This document shows, in pieces, positions 1 to 12,600 of a stretch of DNA of 64,000 bases. Origin of the DNA: Azospirillum picis (GTDB taxonomy: Bacteria > Pseudomonadota > Alphaproteobacteria > Azospirillales > Azospirillaceae). The notes beneath the pieces were generated by a model that saw only the letters and a program-made list of their open reading frames with translations, was not told where the DNA came from and made no database searches. The first letter of the stretch is position 1; the number at the start of each line of letters is the position of its first letter. Position numbers and translations under genes: made by a program. The stretch is taken from contig NZ_JAGINO010000013.1 in assembly GCF_017876115.1 (NCBI RefSeq), forward strand, positions 1-64,000. Reading direction: 5' to 3'.

Positions 1-1
1 G

Positions 2-157
2 AAGGCGCGTGCCGGCCAGCTTCCCAACTTCACCGGCATCGACAGCGCCTACGAGCCGCCTGAAGCTCCCGAGATCACGCTGAAGGGCGCCGAGCGGAGC
101 CCCGATGAAATGGTCGCGGCCATGATCGAGGAGCTGCGAAACCGTGGCATAATCTGA
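2..157 (+). CDS. cysC: APS kinase C-terminus (CysC or CysNC), partial
   Basis: Only the last 51 codons are in the window; the start lies to the left. The reading ends NFTGIDSAYEPPEAPEITL followed by an acidic helix and RNRGII. This is the conserved tail of adenylylsulfate kinases, which phosphorylate APS to PAPS in sulfate assimilation or sulfated-polysaccharide synthesis. The G-DSAYE-PE-PEI signature is the basis of the call. Whether this is a stand-alone CysC or the kinase domain of a CysN/CysC fusion (often NodQ-like in this group) cannot be decided from the fragment. A strong terminator follows 28 bases after the stop. Confidence 0.8.
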   Translation, partial: KARAGQLPNFTGIDSAYEPPEAPEITLKGAERSPDEMVAAMIEELRNRGII

Positions 158-184
158 TCGCGATCTTCCGCGTCGTTTTGAAAG

Positions 185-211
185 GTCCCGGCTCCGGCCG
201 GGACTTTTTTT
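185..211 (+). terminator. intrinsic terminator after cysC
   Basis: A perfect 8-bp stem, GTCCCGGC with GCCGGGAC, closes a TCCG loop and is followed directly by seven T residues. It sits just after the APS kinase stop codon and insulates that gene from the giant-protein locus to the right. Confidence 0.9.
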
Positions 212-691
212 ATCCGGTACGGATGAGGCTGGGAAACTCCATTTCACGCATTGAGCAGACAGTATCGTGTTTTTATCAGCTCTTCGACCGAGGCGGATTG
301 TGTCCGCTGCAATGCTTGAAGGGGATGATCAGATCGCCGCTTTTTCTAAAGTCCCTCAATTTTCATACCATGCGGCTGATTTTTTCTTGATGATTACGCC
401 ATAATGAGGCCAGAGATATTTTTGTATTTATCATAAAACGCTTTATGGCAATAAATTAACTCACTTTTGTTATTAAAGCGCGCGATGATATTTGATGATT
501 TAATCTAGTATTATTATTGAATATCGCAAAAAGGCGATAGTTGTTACATTTTGCCGTAATATCCGTTGTTTTCATGCGATTCCCGCAACCATTGCTACAA
601 GCCTATAACAGACCTGCGGTTGACCAACTGCGTTCGCTGATCGTCCATAGCGTTTACTGTTGATAAACTTTCTCGGCTTAGAGACGTTCTG
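212..691 (+). promoter_or_regulatory. AT-rich control region upstream of the giant gene
   Basis: About 480 bases without a convincing gene and strikingly AT-rich (roughly 390-560) compared with the GC-rich surroundings. It contains runs such as TTATTATTATTGAATAT and a perfect dyad at 432-447 (CATAAA-ACGC-TTTATG). This is the likely promoter and operator region of the 12-kb gene. The base composition is typical of regions bound by H-NS-like or MucR-type regulators, but no specific binding protein can be named. Confidence 0.5.
432..447. promoter_or_regulatory. 16-bp dyad, possible operator
   Basis: CATAAA and TTTATG are perfect inverted repeats separated by ACGC, within the AT-rich region 245 bases before the giant gene's start. 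Its position suggests a protein binding site; the regulator is unknown. Confidence 0.35.
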
Positions 692-3600
692 ATGGGCTTG
701 GTTTCATCCATACCCGCAAGTTTTTCTGTCAGAACCACTACTATCCGGGGCGCGGCGACGGCGATGCGACAGACACGGTCGGGAATGGGCAAGCGGCGGA
801 ACACCACCTCGACGGCCCCTGCCAGCGATTCCTCCTCCGATCGTCCAAAGCGCAGCCATAGCGCACCGGCCTCATTGGGATGGGCGCTGGAGCCCCGTTA
901 CATGTTCGACGGCGCCGCCGCCGTAACGGCAGCGCATACGGTAGCCGATGCGGCCGCCCACGCCGATTCGGGATCGCCTGCCGCCCCTGCGGCAGCCGAT
1001 CCGTTGGCGGCGGCCCTGGCCAACTTCGCCGCCCTGCCGGCGACGCCCGGTCCCACCGAAGTGCGGGCGGTCGATCCCGCGCAGAACAACGGCCGCAAGG
1101 AGGTGGTGTTCGTCGACACCGCCACCCCGAACTACCGGCAGATCGCGGAAGGGGTGAAGGCGGGCATCGAGGTCGAGGTGATCGACGCCAGCCGCGACGG
1201 GCTGGCCCAGATCGCCCAATGGGCGGAAACCCACAAGGGCTACGACGCCATCCACGTCGTCGCCCATGGCGCCGAAGCCAGCCTGCGGCTGGGAAGCGCG
1301 GAGGTGACCGAGGGGACCCTGGCCACCGAGGCGGGGCGGGCGGAGGCGGCGATCATCGGCAGCGCCCTGACCGAGAACGGCGATCTGATGATCTACGGCT
1401 GCGGCGTCGCCAAGGGCACGGACGGCCAGCGTTTCGTCACCTCCCTGGCGGCCGCGACGGGAGCGGACGTCGCCGCGTCCGACAGTCGCGTCGGCAGCGC
1501 CCGCCTTGGTGGGAGCTGGGCTCTGGATGTGGACGCCGGCAGCATCGAGACGGCCGGCGCCCTGACCGATGCCGCCATGGCCGCTTACGACCATGTGCTG
1601 GCTCCGGCCCACGATGCCCCCGATGCCGATGTGCTGGCAGCGGCGATCGACGGCGTGTCGACGCCGCAAGAGCTGCGTGCCGCCGATCCGTCCCTGAGCG
1701 GCGGCACGCGGGACGTGGCGTTCATCGACACGGCGGTCGCCGACTACCAGTCGCTGGTCGACGGCATGCGGCCCGGGACCGAAATCCGGCTGATCGACAG
1801 CGACCAGAGCGGCTTTGCCCAGATCGCCGTCTGGGCGCAGACCCACAGCGGCTACGATTCCATCCATATCCTGTCCCATGGCAGCGAGGGGAGGTTGTTC
1901 CTCGGCACGGACATGATCAATGACAGCGGTCTGTCATCGCCCTTCCTTCAGGCGGAAATGGCCGCCATCGGCACGTCGCTGAACGCGGGCGGCGATCTTC
2001 TGCTCTATGGCTGCGACATCGCCAAGGGCGCGGGCGGCATCCGCTTCCTCCAGGACCTGTCGGCGGCCACCGGCGCCGATGTCGCCGCGTCGGCCGACCA
2101 GACCGGCGACCGCGGCCTGGGCGGGAACTGGACCCTGGAGGAGGCGGTCGGGCGGATCGACCCGTCGAGCGCAAGCCTGTTCGCCGAGGCCCCCGCCTAC
2201 CGGGACCTGCTGGCGACCGCTCCCCTCAACGGCGTCACGACCTTCAACTTCACATCGACCGTCGGCCTTGCCGGCGGCAACGGCACATCGGTCGTCACGG
2301 CGACGAACGTCCTGAATTCCGGCTGGGACATCTCCGCCACCTTCACCGCGAACACATCGACCACCAACCTGCTCAGAGGCAGCAACAATGCCGGCATCGG
2401 CCAGGCGCCAAGCTATTCCGGCACCTTCCAGGCCGGTGCCGCGACCGTGGACAAAGTGTCGAGCGTGACCTTCACGGCCAACGACGGGTCGGCCTTCGAC
2501 GCGAAGGAAATCTACATCGCAAGCACGGAAGCCGCCGTCACGGCGACCATCACGGGCTACAGGAACGGCAGCGCCGTCACGGGAGCGGTGGCAACCGTTT
2601 TCCTGCCGAGGGTATTGTATACTTCACATTCCTTCACCTTGGCGAACATGGATGGCAACGACGCGTTCAACAATGTCGATAAGTTCGTCATCTCCTTCGA
2701 TACTGCGCAGTCCCGCTTCTATTTCGACAACCTGAAGATCGGGCCGGCGAACACATCGGCCTCCAACAGCGCCCCGGTCCTCAGCGACACCTCGCCGGTT
2801 CTCACGGCGCAGAGCCAGAGCGACACCGCCAATCCCAGCGGCGCGGTCGGCACCCTGGTGTCGCAGTTGGTGAACGGCACCGGCATCGCGAATTACACCG
2901 ACGCGGACTCCAACGCCCCCGGCATGGCGCTCACCGCCACCAACGCCTCCGGCGGCACATGGTATTACACCACCGACGGCGGCAGCACCTGGACCGCCGT
3001 GGGCAGCGTTTCCACCGGCAGCGCCCTGCTCCTGAAGGCCGACGCCAGCACGCGGCTCTATCTGAAGAGCAATGGAACCTACAGCGGCACGCTGAACGAC
3101 GCCGTCACCTTCCGGGCCTGGGACGGCACCGCGGGCACCGTTGGCAGCAGGGCGGACACCAGCACCAACGGCGGCAGTACGGCCTTCTCGTCCGCCACCG
3201 ACACCGCCAGCCTGACCGTCAACACCGTCAACCATGCGCCGGTGCTGGACGCCACCAAGTCGCCGGCGCTCACCCCGGAGAGCAAGACCGATCAGGCCAT
3301 CCCGACCGGGGCGGTCGGCACCCTGGTGTCGCAGATCATTGGCACGACGGGCATCGCCAACTACGCCGATTCCGACGGCAACGCCGCCGGCATCGCGCTG
3401 ACCGGCACCGACACCGCCACCGCCCCCGGCGGCTCCTGGTACTACACCACCGACGGCGGCGCCAACTGGTACAGCGTGGGGACGGTGTCCGACAGTTCGG
3501 CACTGCTCCTGAAGGCGGATGCCGGCACACGGCTGTATTTCGTCAACAACGGCACCTATACCGGCACGATGGCCAGCGCCCTCACCTTCCGGGCCTGGGA

Positions 3601-6600
3601 CCAGACCTCCGGCACCGCCGGCAGCCGGCTGAGCGCCGCGGGCAACGGCGGCAACACGGCCTTTTCCGCCACATCGGACACCGCCAGCCTGGTCATCAAT
3701 GCCACCAACACGGCCCCCACCTTCACCAGCGCCACCACGACGCTGACGGTGGATGCGGGCAGCAGCAACAACAGCTACGCCCCCCTGGTGACGGTCAGCG
3801 ACACCGACAGCGGGCAGGTGGAAAGCTGGACCGTGCTGACCGGTCCCAGCCACGGCACGTTGGCACTGTCATCGGGCGCGGCCACCGCGGCTTCCGGCGG
3901 CACCAGCATCGCCGCGGCGTCGGGCCTGACCTACACCCCCGGCACCGGCTATGCCGGAACCGACAGCTTCACCATCCAGGTGTCGGACGGCACCAGCACC
4001 ATCAGCAAAACCATCACCGTCACGGTGACGCCGGGGGCGCCGTCCACGCCCGACCTGGTGGCGGCAAGCGACGCCGGCTCCTCCAGCACCGACGACAGGA
4101 CCAACGCCACGGTGCTGAAGTTTTCCGGCACCGGCGCCGCCTACGGCACCGGCGCCACCGACGGCAGCGACGTCATCGTCTTCATCTCCAGCAGCTCGAC
4201 GCTGACCGGCAACGGGGCGGCGGCACTCGGCAGCAACCCGCACACCACCATCGGCGCCAATCTGTCGGGCGTGTGGGACGGCTCGTCCGGCACCGGCATC
4301 GACGTCTCCGGCCTGGGCAACGGCACCTATTACGTCTATGCCTACACCCGGTCGCTGATCGGCGGCGTCACCGGCAACCTCAGCGCGGCCCTGGCCGTCA
4401 CCATCGACCGCACGGCGCCGACGCTGGCCGGCAGCAGCCCGGCGCTGGACGCCACCGCGGTGGCCACCGGCAGCAGCATCCAGGCGACCTTCTCCGAAGC
4501 CGTGCAGAAGGGAACCGGCACCCTCGTCCTCTACAACGTCACCACCGGCAGCACCGTCGAGACCTTCGACGTCGCCAACAGCGGCCGGATCACCGGCTGG
4601 GGGACGACGACCCTGACGGTCGCGCCGACCAGCGCGCTGGCGGGCGGCAACGTCTACAGCCTGCGCGTCGACTCCACCGCGGTGACGGACACCGCCGGCA
4701 ACGCCTATGCCGGCATCAGCAACGACACCGTCATCAAGTTCACCACCGCCAACACCGCGCCCACCTTCAGCGATCCCGGCACCGCCACCCTGACGGTGAA
4801 CAAGAACTCCGCCACCGCGGTGGATCTCGCCAGCTACCTTCAGGTGTCGGACACCGATCCCAACCAGACCCTGACCTGGACGGTCATCACCCCGCCGTCC
4901 AACAGCGGAACGCTGACCATCTCCGGCGCCACCCACGCCTCGGGCGGCACGGCGCTCTCGCCCGGCGGCACGATCACCTACAAGCCCGCCCCCGGCTTCT
5001 CGGGGACGGAGACCTTCACCATCCAGGTGTCGGACGGCATCAGCACGGCGACCCGCAGCGTCACCGTCACCGTCAACGCACCGCCGACGGCCACCGCGGC
5101 AGTCGGCTCGACCAGCTACACGGAGCAGGGGGCGGCCACAGCGGTGGACACGGCGTTCACCGTCACCGACGCCGAAGGCAAATGGACCAACGGCAGCGTC
5201 TCGGTCTCCATCACCGCGGGGGCGCACGGCGCCGACACGCTGGCCATCGCCACCAGCAATGGCGGCGGCATCTGGTATGACACCGGCACCAACGAGCTGA
5301 AGAACAACACCACGGTGATCGGCACGGGCACGGCCGCCTCGACCACCGGTTCGACGGTCCTGACCTTCACCCTGAACGCCAACGCCACCACCGCCGATGT
5401 GCAGGCGCTGGCCCGCGCCGTCACCTTTGCCAATGCCAGCACCGATCCCAGCCCCGGCAACCGCACCGTCACCTTCACCATCGCCGATGCCGGCGGCGCG
5501 ACCTCTTCGGCCGTCGCCACGCGCACCGTCGCCTTCGCGCTGAAGAATGACGCTCCGACCCTGACGGCAACCGCCGCCACCACCCCCACCTTCAGCGAGG
5601 GCTCGGCCACCGGCGTCGCGCTGTTCACCGCCGCCACCGCCAGCACGGTGGAGGGCGGGCAGACCTTCTCGAGGCTGGTGCTGACGGTTTCGGGCCTTGC
5701 GGACGGGGCGAACGAGACGCTCGCCATCGACGGCAGCGACGTGGCCCTGACCAACGGCAACACCGTCACCACCGGCGGCAGTGCCAGCGTCGCGGTGTCG
5801 GTCGCCGGCACCACCGCCACCGTCACCATCACCAAGTCGGGCCTGTCGGCCGGCGACCTGCAGACCCTGATCACCGCGCTGGCGTACAAGAACACCGCCG
5901 GCACCGTCACTGCCGGAAACCGGACCGTCACCCTGACCTCGGTGCAGGACAGCGGCGGCACCGGGAACGGCGGCAGCGACACCGCCACCGTCAGCCTGGC
6001 CTCCACCATCGGCGTGACGGCTCCCAACCATGCGCCGACCGTCAGCGGCCTGACCGCCACCAGCCCGACCTTCACCGAAAAGGGAAACGCTGTCGCACTG
6101 TTCAGCGGCGCCTCCCTCACCAGCGGGACCGGCGACAGCGGACAGTCGATCAAGGCCGTGACCCTCACCGTCGGCACCCTGGCCGACGGAGCCAGCGAAA
6201 TCCTGGTGGTGGACGGCACCAGCGTGGCGCTGACCAACGGCAACAGCGTCACCACCGGCACCAACGGCTACAGCGTGGGCGTGAGCATCACGGCCGGCGT
6301 CGCCACCGTCACCATCACCAAGACCGGCGACTATTCCGTCACGGCGGCGGCGGCGCTGATCAACGGCCTCGCCTACAAGAACACCAGCAACAACCCCGCC
6401 GACGGCGCCAGCCGGACGGTGACGCTGGTGTCGGTACAGGACAACGGCGGCACGGGCGGCAGCGGCAACGACACGCTGACGCTGTCCGGCGGCAACGCCG
6501 CCACCGTCACGCTGTCGGCGGTCAACGACGCCCCCATCCTGACGGTGCCCTCCACCATGAGCGTCATCGACAGCAACATCTATGTCGCCATCGGCGGAGT

Positions 6601-9600
6601 CTCGGCGACCGATGCCGACGTGGGTGGCAATACGGTTTCGGCGACCCTGTCGGCCAATGCGGGCGGCAACATCAAGCTGACGACGATGACCGGGATAACC
6701 GTCGCCAGCGGAGCCAACGATTCCTCGTCGATGACGATCTCCGGGACGCTGGCCGACGTCAACGCCGCCCTGGCCAGCCTGACCTTCAAGACCGGGCTTG
6801 GGAGCAACGGCGATGAAACCATCACCGTCACCGTCGACGATGGCGGCCATTCCGGCTCCGGCGGCAACCAGTCGTCCGGCGCCAAGCTCATCACGGTCAC
6901 GCTGACCCAGAACGACATTCCGGTGGTGACGGTGCCGCCGGCCCAGACCTTCACCACGGCCGGCGCGCATGCCATCGCGGGCATTTCGGTGGGCGACAGC
7001 ATAAACGACGGTCAATCGGCGATCATGTCCGCCACCGTCAGCGCGACCAAGGGCACGCTCCAGCTCACCACCAGCACGGGCCTGACCTTCACCTTCGGCA
7101 CCAATGACGGCTCATCAGGCGCGCTGACCTTCACGGGCACGCTGGACGACATCAATGCCGCGCTCGCCACGCTCCATTACACCTACAGCGGCGCCGGCAG
7201 CGACACCGACACCATCACCGTTGCCTTCTCCGACACCTACCACAGCGGCGCCGACAACAAGACCGGCTCCAACAGCATCGCCATCACCCTCACCGCCAAC
7301 AGCGCCGGCACGATCACCGTTCCGGGAAGCCGGAGCGTCACCACCAGCGGTGCCCAGGCGATTACCGGCATTTCGGTGGCGGACGGCGACGCCGGCACCA
7401 TGGTCACCGCCACGATCGCCGCAAGCAAGGGAACGCTGGCCGTCACCGGCGCCACCAGCGGCAGCGGCAACGGCAACGGCTCGGTGACCATCACCGGCAC
7501 CCTGGCGCAGGTCAACACCGCCCTCGCGACCCTGACCTACACCTATACCGGCTCGTCGGCCAGCACCGACACCGACACCATCACGGTGGATTTCAGCGAC
7601 GGCGGCAACACCGCCAACCTGATCGGCGGCACCAAGTCGGCGACGCAGAAGACCATCGCCATCGGCATCACCGCGAACACCGCCCCCTCCTTCACCAGCG
7701 CCGTGACGACGCTCAGTGCGACCGACGGCGTCCCCCTCACCGTGGACGGCAGCATGGCGGTCGCCGATGCCGACCTGGGGTCGGGCATCGCCAAGGTGAC
7801 GGTCAGCGCCGGCCACGGCACGCTGACCATGGGGTCCACCAACCTCGTGCTGGTCGGCGGCGCTCCCGGCAGCGGCAGCCTCAGCTACGCCGGAACGCTC
7901 AGCGACATCCAGGCCGCACTGCGGACGCTGGCCTATACCGCCGACCAGTACTATCACGGAACCGACACCATCGCCGTGACCCTCGACGACCAGCAGACCG
8001 CGCTGGTCGGCGGCAACAAGACGGCGACGGCGACCATCGCGGTGACCGTGACGCACACCGACCTCGCGCCGGTCGTCACGGTCCCGGGCGCCAAGACCGT
8101 GGACTATACCGAGGCCGTCAGCCTGGGTGCCGTGTCGGTGACCGATGCCGACGTCGGGTCCATCGTGATGACGGCGACGGTGTCGGACATCTCGGGCAAG
8201 CTGAAGATCGATGCCGCCGGCAGCGGCGTCACCATCACCGGCGGCGCCAACGACGATTCCTCGCTGACCTTCACCGGCACGCTCAGCCAGATCAACGCCG
8301 CGCTGGCCAGCCTGACCTACCAGGCGACCAACCTGGGGGCCGGAGGCAGCGACACGGTGACCATCACCGTGAACGATGGCAACACCACCTATGCCGGCGG
8401 GGCAAAGACTCATACCCAGACGATCGCCGTCACCGGCGGCGGAGGCTATGGAAGCCCGTCGTTGCTGGGGCCGAGCAACTGGACCGTGAACACCACCACC
8501 CAGCACAGCGTCAGCGAGGCCGGCTCGGCGGTTTCGCTCGGGGCCGACGGCTACGCCTCCACCGTCAGCGTCACGGTGTCCACCAACCATGGCGGCAAGC
8601 TGGCCATCGACACCACCGGGGTGACGGTCGCCGGCGGCGCCAACGACACCTCCTCGATCACCGTCACCGGCACCAAGGCCCAGGTGAACGCGGCCCTGGC
8701 CTCGCTGAAATACACCAGCGTGGCGTCGGCCGCCGGCAGCGAGACGATCACGGTCGCGGCCACCTACACCAACGCCCTCACCGGCCTGTCGACCACCGGC
8801 ACCAAGGCCATCGCCGTCACCCTCGGCGAGAACGACGCCCCGACCGTGACGGCGCCGTCCTCCGCACCCAGCTATGCCGACACCCTCCAGCACGCCGTCG
8901 GCAGCTTCCAGATCACCGACCCCACCGCCGGCGGCACGGTGTCGGCGACGGTCAACGCCCTGCACGGCATCCTCACCCTCACCGCCTCGGGCTCGGCGAC
9001 GATCCTGGCCAACGACACCGGCACCGTGACCGTCAGCGGCAGCCTGGCCGACGTCAACGCCACGCTCGGCAGCCTGAAATACGCCACCACCGCGACCGCC
9101 AGCGGGACCGACACCATCACGGTGACGGTCAACGACGGCGGGACCGGCTACATCGCCGGCGCGAAGACCGGCAGCAACAGCCTGACCATCACCCTGACCC
9201 AGAACGACACGCCCGTGCTGAGCGTGCCGGCGGGGACGCCCAGCTTCAGCGACACCAACAGCAACACCGTCTCCGACGGCTATCCGGCGGGGGACAGCTC
9301 CAACCACGTGATCTCGATCGCGGACGCCGGCGCGGCCACCTACAGCGTGACCGTGTCGAACCTGCACGGCAACCTGTCCTTCACCCAGCAGGGCGCGGCC
9401 AGCCTCACCGGCAACGGCACCACCCAGGTGGTGATCGGCGGCAGCCTGGCCGACGTCAACGCCACCCTGGCCACCCTGCGGTACCAGACGACGGTCGCGG
9501 CGACCGGTGTCGAGACCATCAACGTGTCGGTCAGCGACGGCGACACCACCGCCATCGGCGGCGCCAAGACCGCGCAGGGCTCCTTCCAGGTGGCGCTGGT

Positions 9601-12600
9601 CGGCAACGACACCCCGGTGGTCACCTCTCCCACCGAAAGCATCGTCGTCGGCGACAACCGGGTCCGCACGGTGAGCGGCTTCAGCTTCACCGACACCCGC
9701 AGCGGCGCCACGGTGACCGCCACGGTGTCCTCGGCCTTCGGCCTGCTGCACCTGACCGCCGCCACCGGCGCCACCGTGAGCAACAACGACACCGGCACGG
9801 TGACGATCAGCGGGTCGACATCGGCCGTCAACGCCACCCTGGCCAGCTTCACCTACCAATCGGCAACCAGCATCGTCGCCGACACCATCCAGTTGTCGGT
9901 CAACGACGGCAACGGCACCGCCATCGGCGGTGCCAAGACCGGCCTGGGACAGGTCGCCGTGGTGACCGCTCCCAACGACGCGCCGGTGATGGAGGCGCCG
10001 TCGAGCCCGACCTATTACCACACCGCGGGCAACCCGCTGCCGGCCTTCACCTTCACCGACAGCTATGCCGGCGACCAGTACACCGCCACCATCACGGTCG
10101 GCAGCGGATCGGTGCACCTGGCCGCCGCGGGCGGCGCCACGATCGCCGCCAACGACGCCGCGACGGTCATCGTCTCCGGCAGCTTCGCCGACGTCACCGC
10201 CACCCTGGCGGCGATGACCTACACCACCACGCGGACCACCAGCGGCACCGACACGCTGACCGTCAGCATCGACGACGGCAACGTCCTCGGCTTCGGCGGC
10301 AACCAGGTCACGACCCGGTCGGTCACCCTCAACCTGATCGAGAACGACACGCCGACCCTGAGCTCCGGCGGAAGCCGGACCTTCGACCATCATTCCGGCA
10401 ATCCCGTCCCCGGCTTCGCGATCACCGACGGGCTGAACGACGGCAGCGTCACCGCCACCGTCGGCGCCCTGCACGGCAACCTGTCGGTCTCGGCGGCCGG
10501 CGGCGCCACCGTCAGCGCCAACGGCAGCGGCGCCGTCACCATCACCGGCTCCCGCGCGGCGGTCAACGCCACCCTGGAGACCCTGGCCTACGCCACCAGC
10601 CTGACCGCCAGCGGCACCGACACCATCACGCTGACCGTCCGCGACAACTCCCCGGCGCGGATCGGCGGCGAGAAGGGCGCCAGCACGTCGGTGGCCATCA
10701 CCCTGATCGGCAACGACACCCCGGTGCTGAGCAGGCCGGCCGACCGGACCTTCGATCGCCAGTCCGGCAACCCCGTGCCCGGCTTCGCGATCACCGACGG
10801 GCTGAACGACGGCAGCGTCACCGCCACCGTCGGCGCCCTGCACGGCAGCCTGTCGGTCTCGGCGGCCGGCGGCGCCACCGTCAGCGCCAACGGCAGCGGC
10901 GCCGTCACCATCACCGGCTCCCGCGCGGCGGTCAACGCCACCCTGGAGACCCTGGCCTACACCACCAGCCTGACCGCCAGCGGCACCGACACCATCACGC
11001 TGACCGTCCGCGACGACTCCCCGGGCCGGGTCGGCGGCGAGAAGGGCGCCAGCGAGTCGATGGCCATCACCCTGATCGGCAACGACACCCCGGTGCTGAG
11101 CAGGCCGGCCGACCAGAGCTTCAGCACCGCCGGCGGCAATGCCATTCCCGGCTTCGCGATCACCGACGGGCTGAACGACGGCAGCGTCACCGCCACCGTC
11201 AGGAGCCAGCATGGCAGCCTGTCGGTCTCGGCGGCCGGCGGCGCCACCGTCAGCGCCAACGGCAGCGGTGCTGTCACCATCACCGGCTCCCAGGCGGCGG
11301 TCAACGCCACCCTTGCCAGCCTGACCTACGCCACCAGCCTGACCGCCAGCGGCACCGACACCATCACGCTGTCCGTCGACGACGGGGCGGCCAGCCGGGT
11401 GGGGGGCGCCAAGGCCGCGACCGTCTCGATGACCGTGGTCCTGACGGCGGATGACGCGGCTTCCCTTTCGGTCGGCGGCAGCGTGACGGCGACGACGGGC
11501 ATCCCCACCCCGGTTTCCGGCATCGTCCTGGCGGACAGGACCGGAACCGAAATGGCGACGATCACGCTGTCGGCCGGCCACGGCATCCTGTCCATCGGAG
11601 GCCGATCGGGCGCAACCATCACCCTGACCGGCAGCATCGCCGACCTGAACGCGCTCCTGGCCGGACTGCGATACACCACCACGCTTGGAACCGGCGGGAC
11701 GGACGCCATCGCCATCACCCTCCAGGTCGGCAGGGCCGATGGCGTCGGCGGCATCAAGACCACCCGTGGCAGCATCGCCGTCGCCGGCAACACGCCGGAC
11801 CTGGTCACCCCGCCTGCCGTGGTGCAGACGGCCCCTCCGCCGATCACCGGCGTCGGGACCGTGGGCGGGGTGCTCGTCCTGGGCGGGGGAGTGACCGGCT
11901 GGCTTCCGGCGACCAGCGGCGGCATGAACCTGACGGGAAGCAGCGTCAGCGTCGGCGGTGTCGACACCGGGGCGCACACCAGCGACGGCATGCGCTCCAT
12001 CAGCTTCGGCGGCCCGTCGGGCGGAATGCCGGGCGCCGCTTCGACCGGCGCCAACGGCGCGGGCAATCAGGTCCTGACGGTCAGCAACATGGGCGGTGCC
12101 TCCGGTGCCGTCGGCGGGACCGAGATGACCGCCAGTCCGGCCGGGAACCAGGTCCTGACCATCAGCAACATCGGCGGCAGCTCGACCCTTGGAATGGGGA
12201 TGGGGCCTGGAGCGGACGGCAGGGGCGGCGACAGCGGCTTCGGAGGCTTCCAGGCATTGTCCGCCACCGACGGCTCCGGACGTCCGCAAGGCGCCGGGAC
12301 CGGGAACACCCCGCGTGGCAACCGGGAGGCCCCCGACTCCTCACGGCAGGAGAAGCCCGGCAATGACCGCGATCCGGATGGCCGCGATCCGAGCGACCGC
12401 AATCCGGGGGACCGCGATCCGGATGGCCAGACCCCGCCGGCCGCCGGCCAGGGATCGGAGCCGCAGGCTGCCGCGCCGGCCGAATCGGCACAGCAGCCTG
12501 CCGCCGGCGATGGGACGGGAGGCGCCGATGGCGCCGCTCCGGCCGACCGGGGGGATCAGAGCTTTCTGCCGGAGCAGGGGAAGCACGACTTCATGCAGCA

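Noticed and set aside
2760..11760. Regular repeats considered as a CRISPR array or as RTX repeats
   Set aside because: The repeats are in-frame coding units of about 100-150 residues with no spacers, and no GGxGxDxLx nonapeptides are present.
3869..12289. Very long open frames on the minus strand (up to 1724 codons) opposite the giant gene
   Set aside because: They mirror the repeats of the plus-strand gene, have shadow composition (Arg/Gly/Asp/His-rich with no domain), and arise because high-GC codons rarely give stops on the opposite strand.
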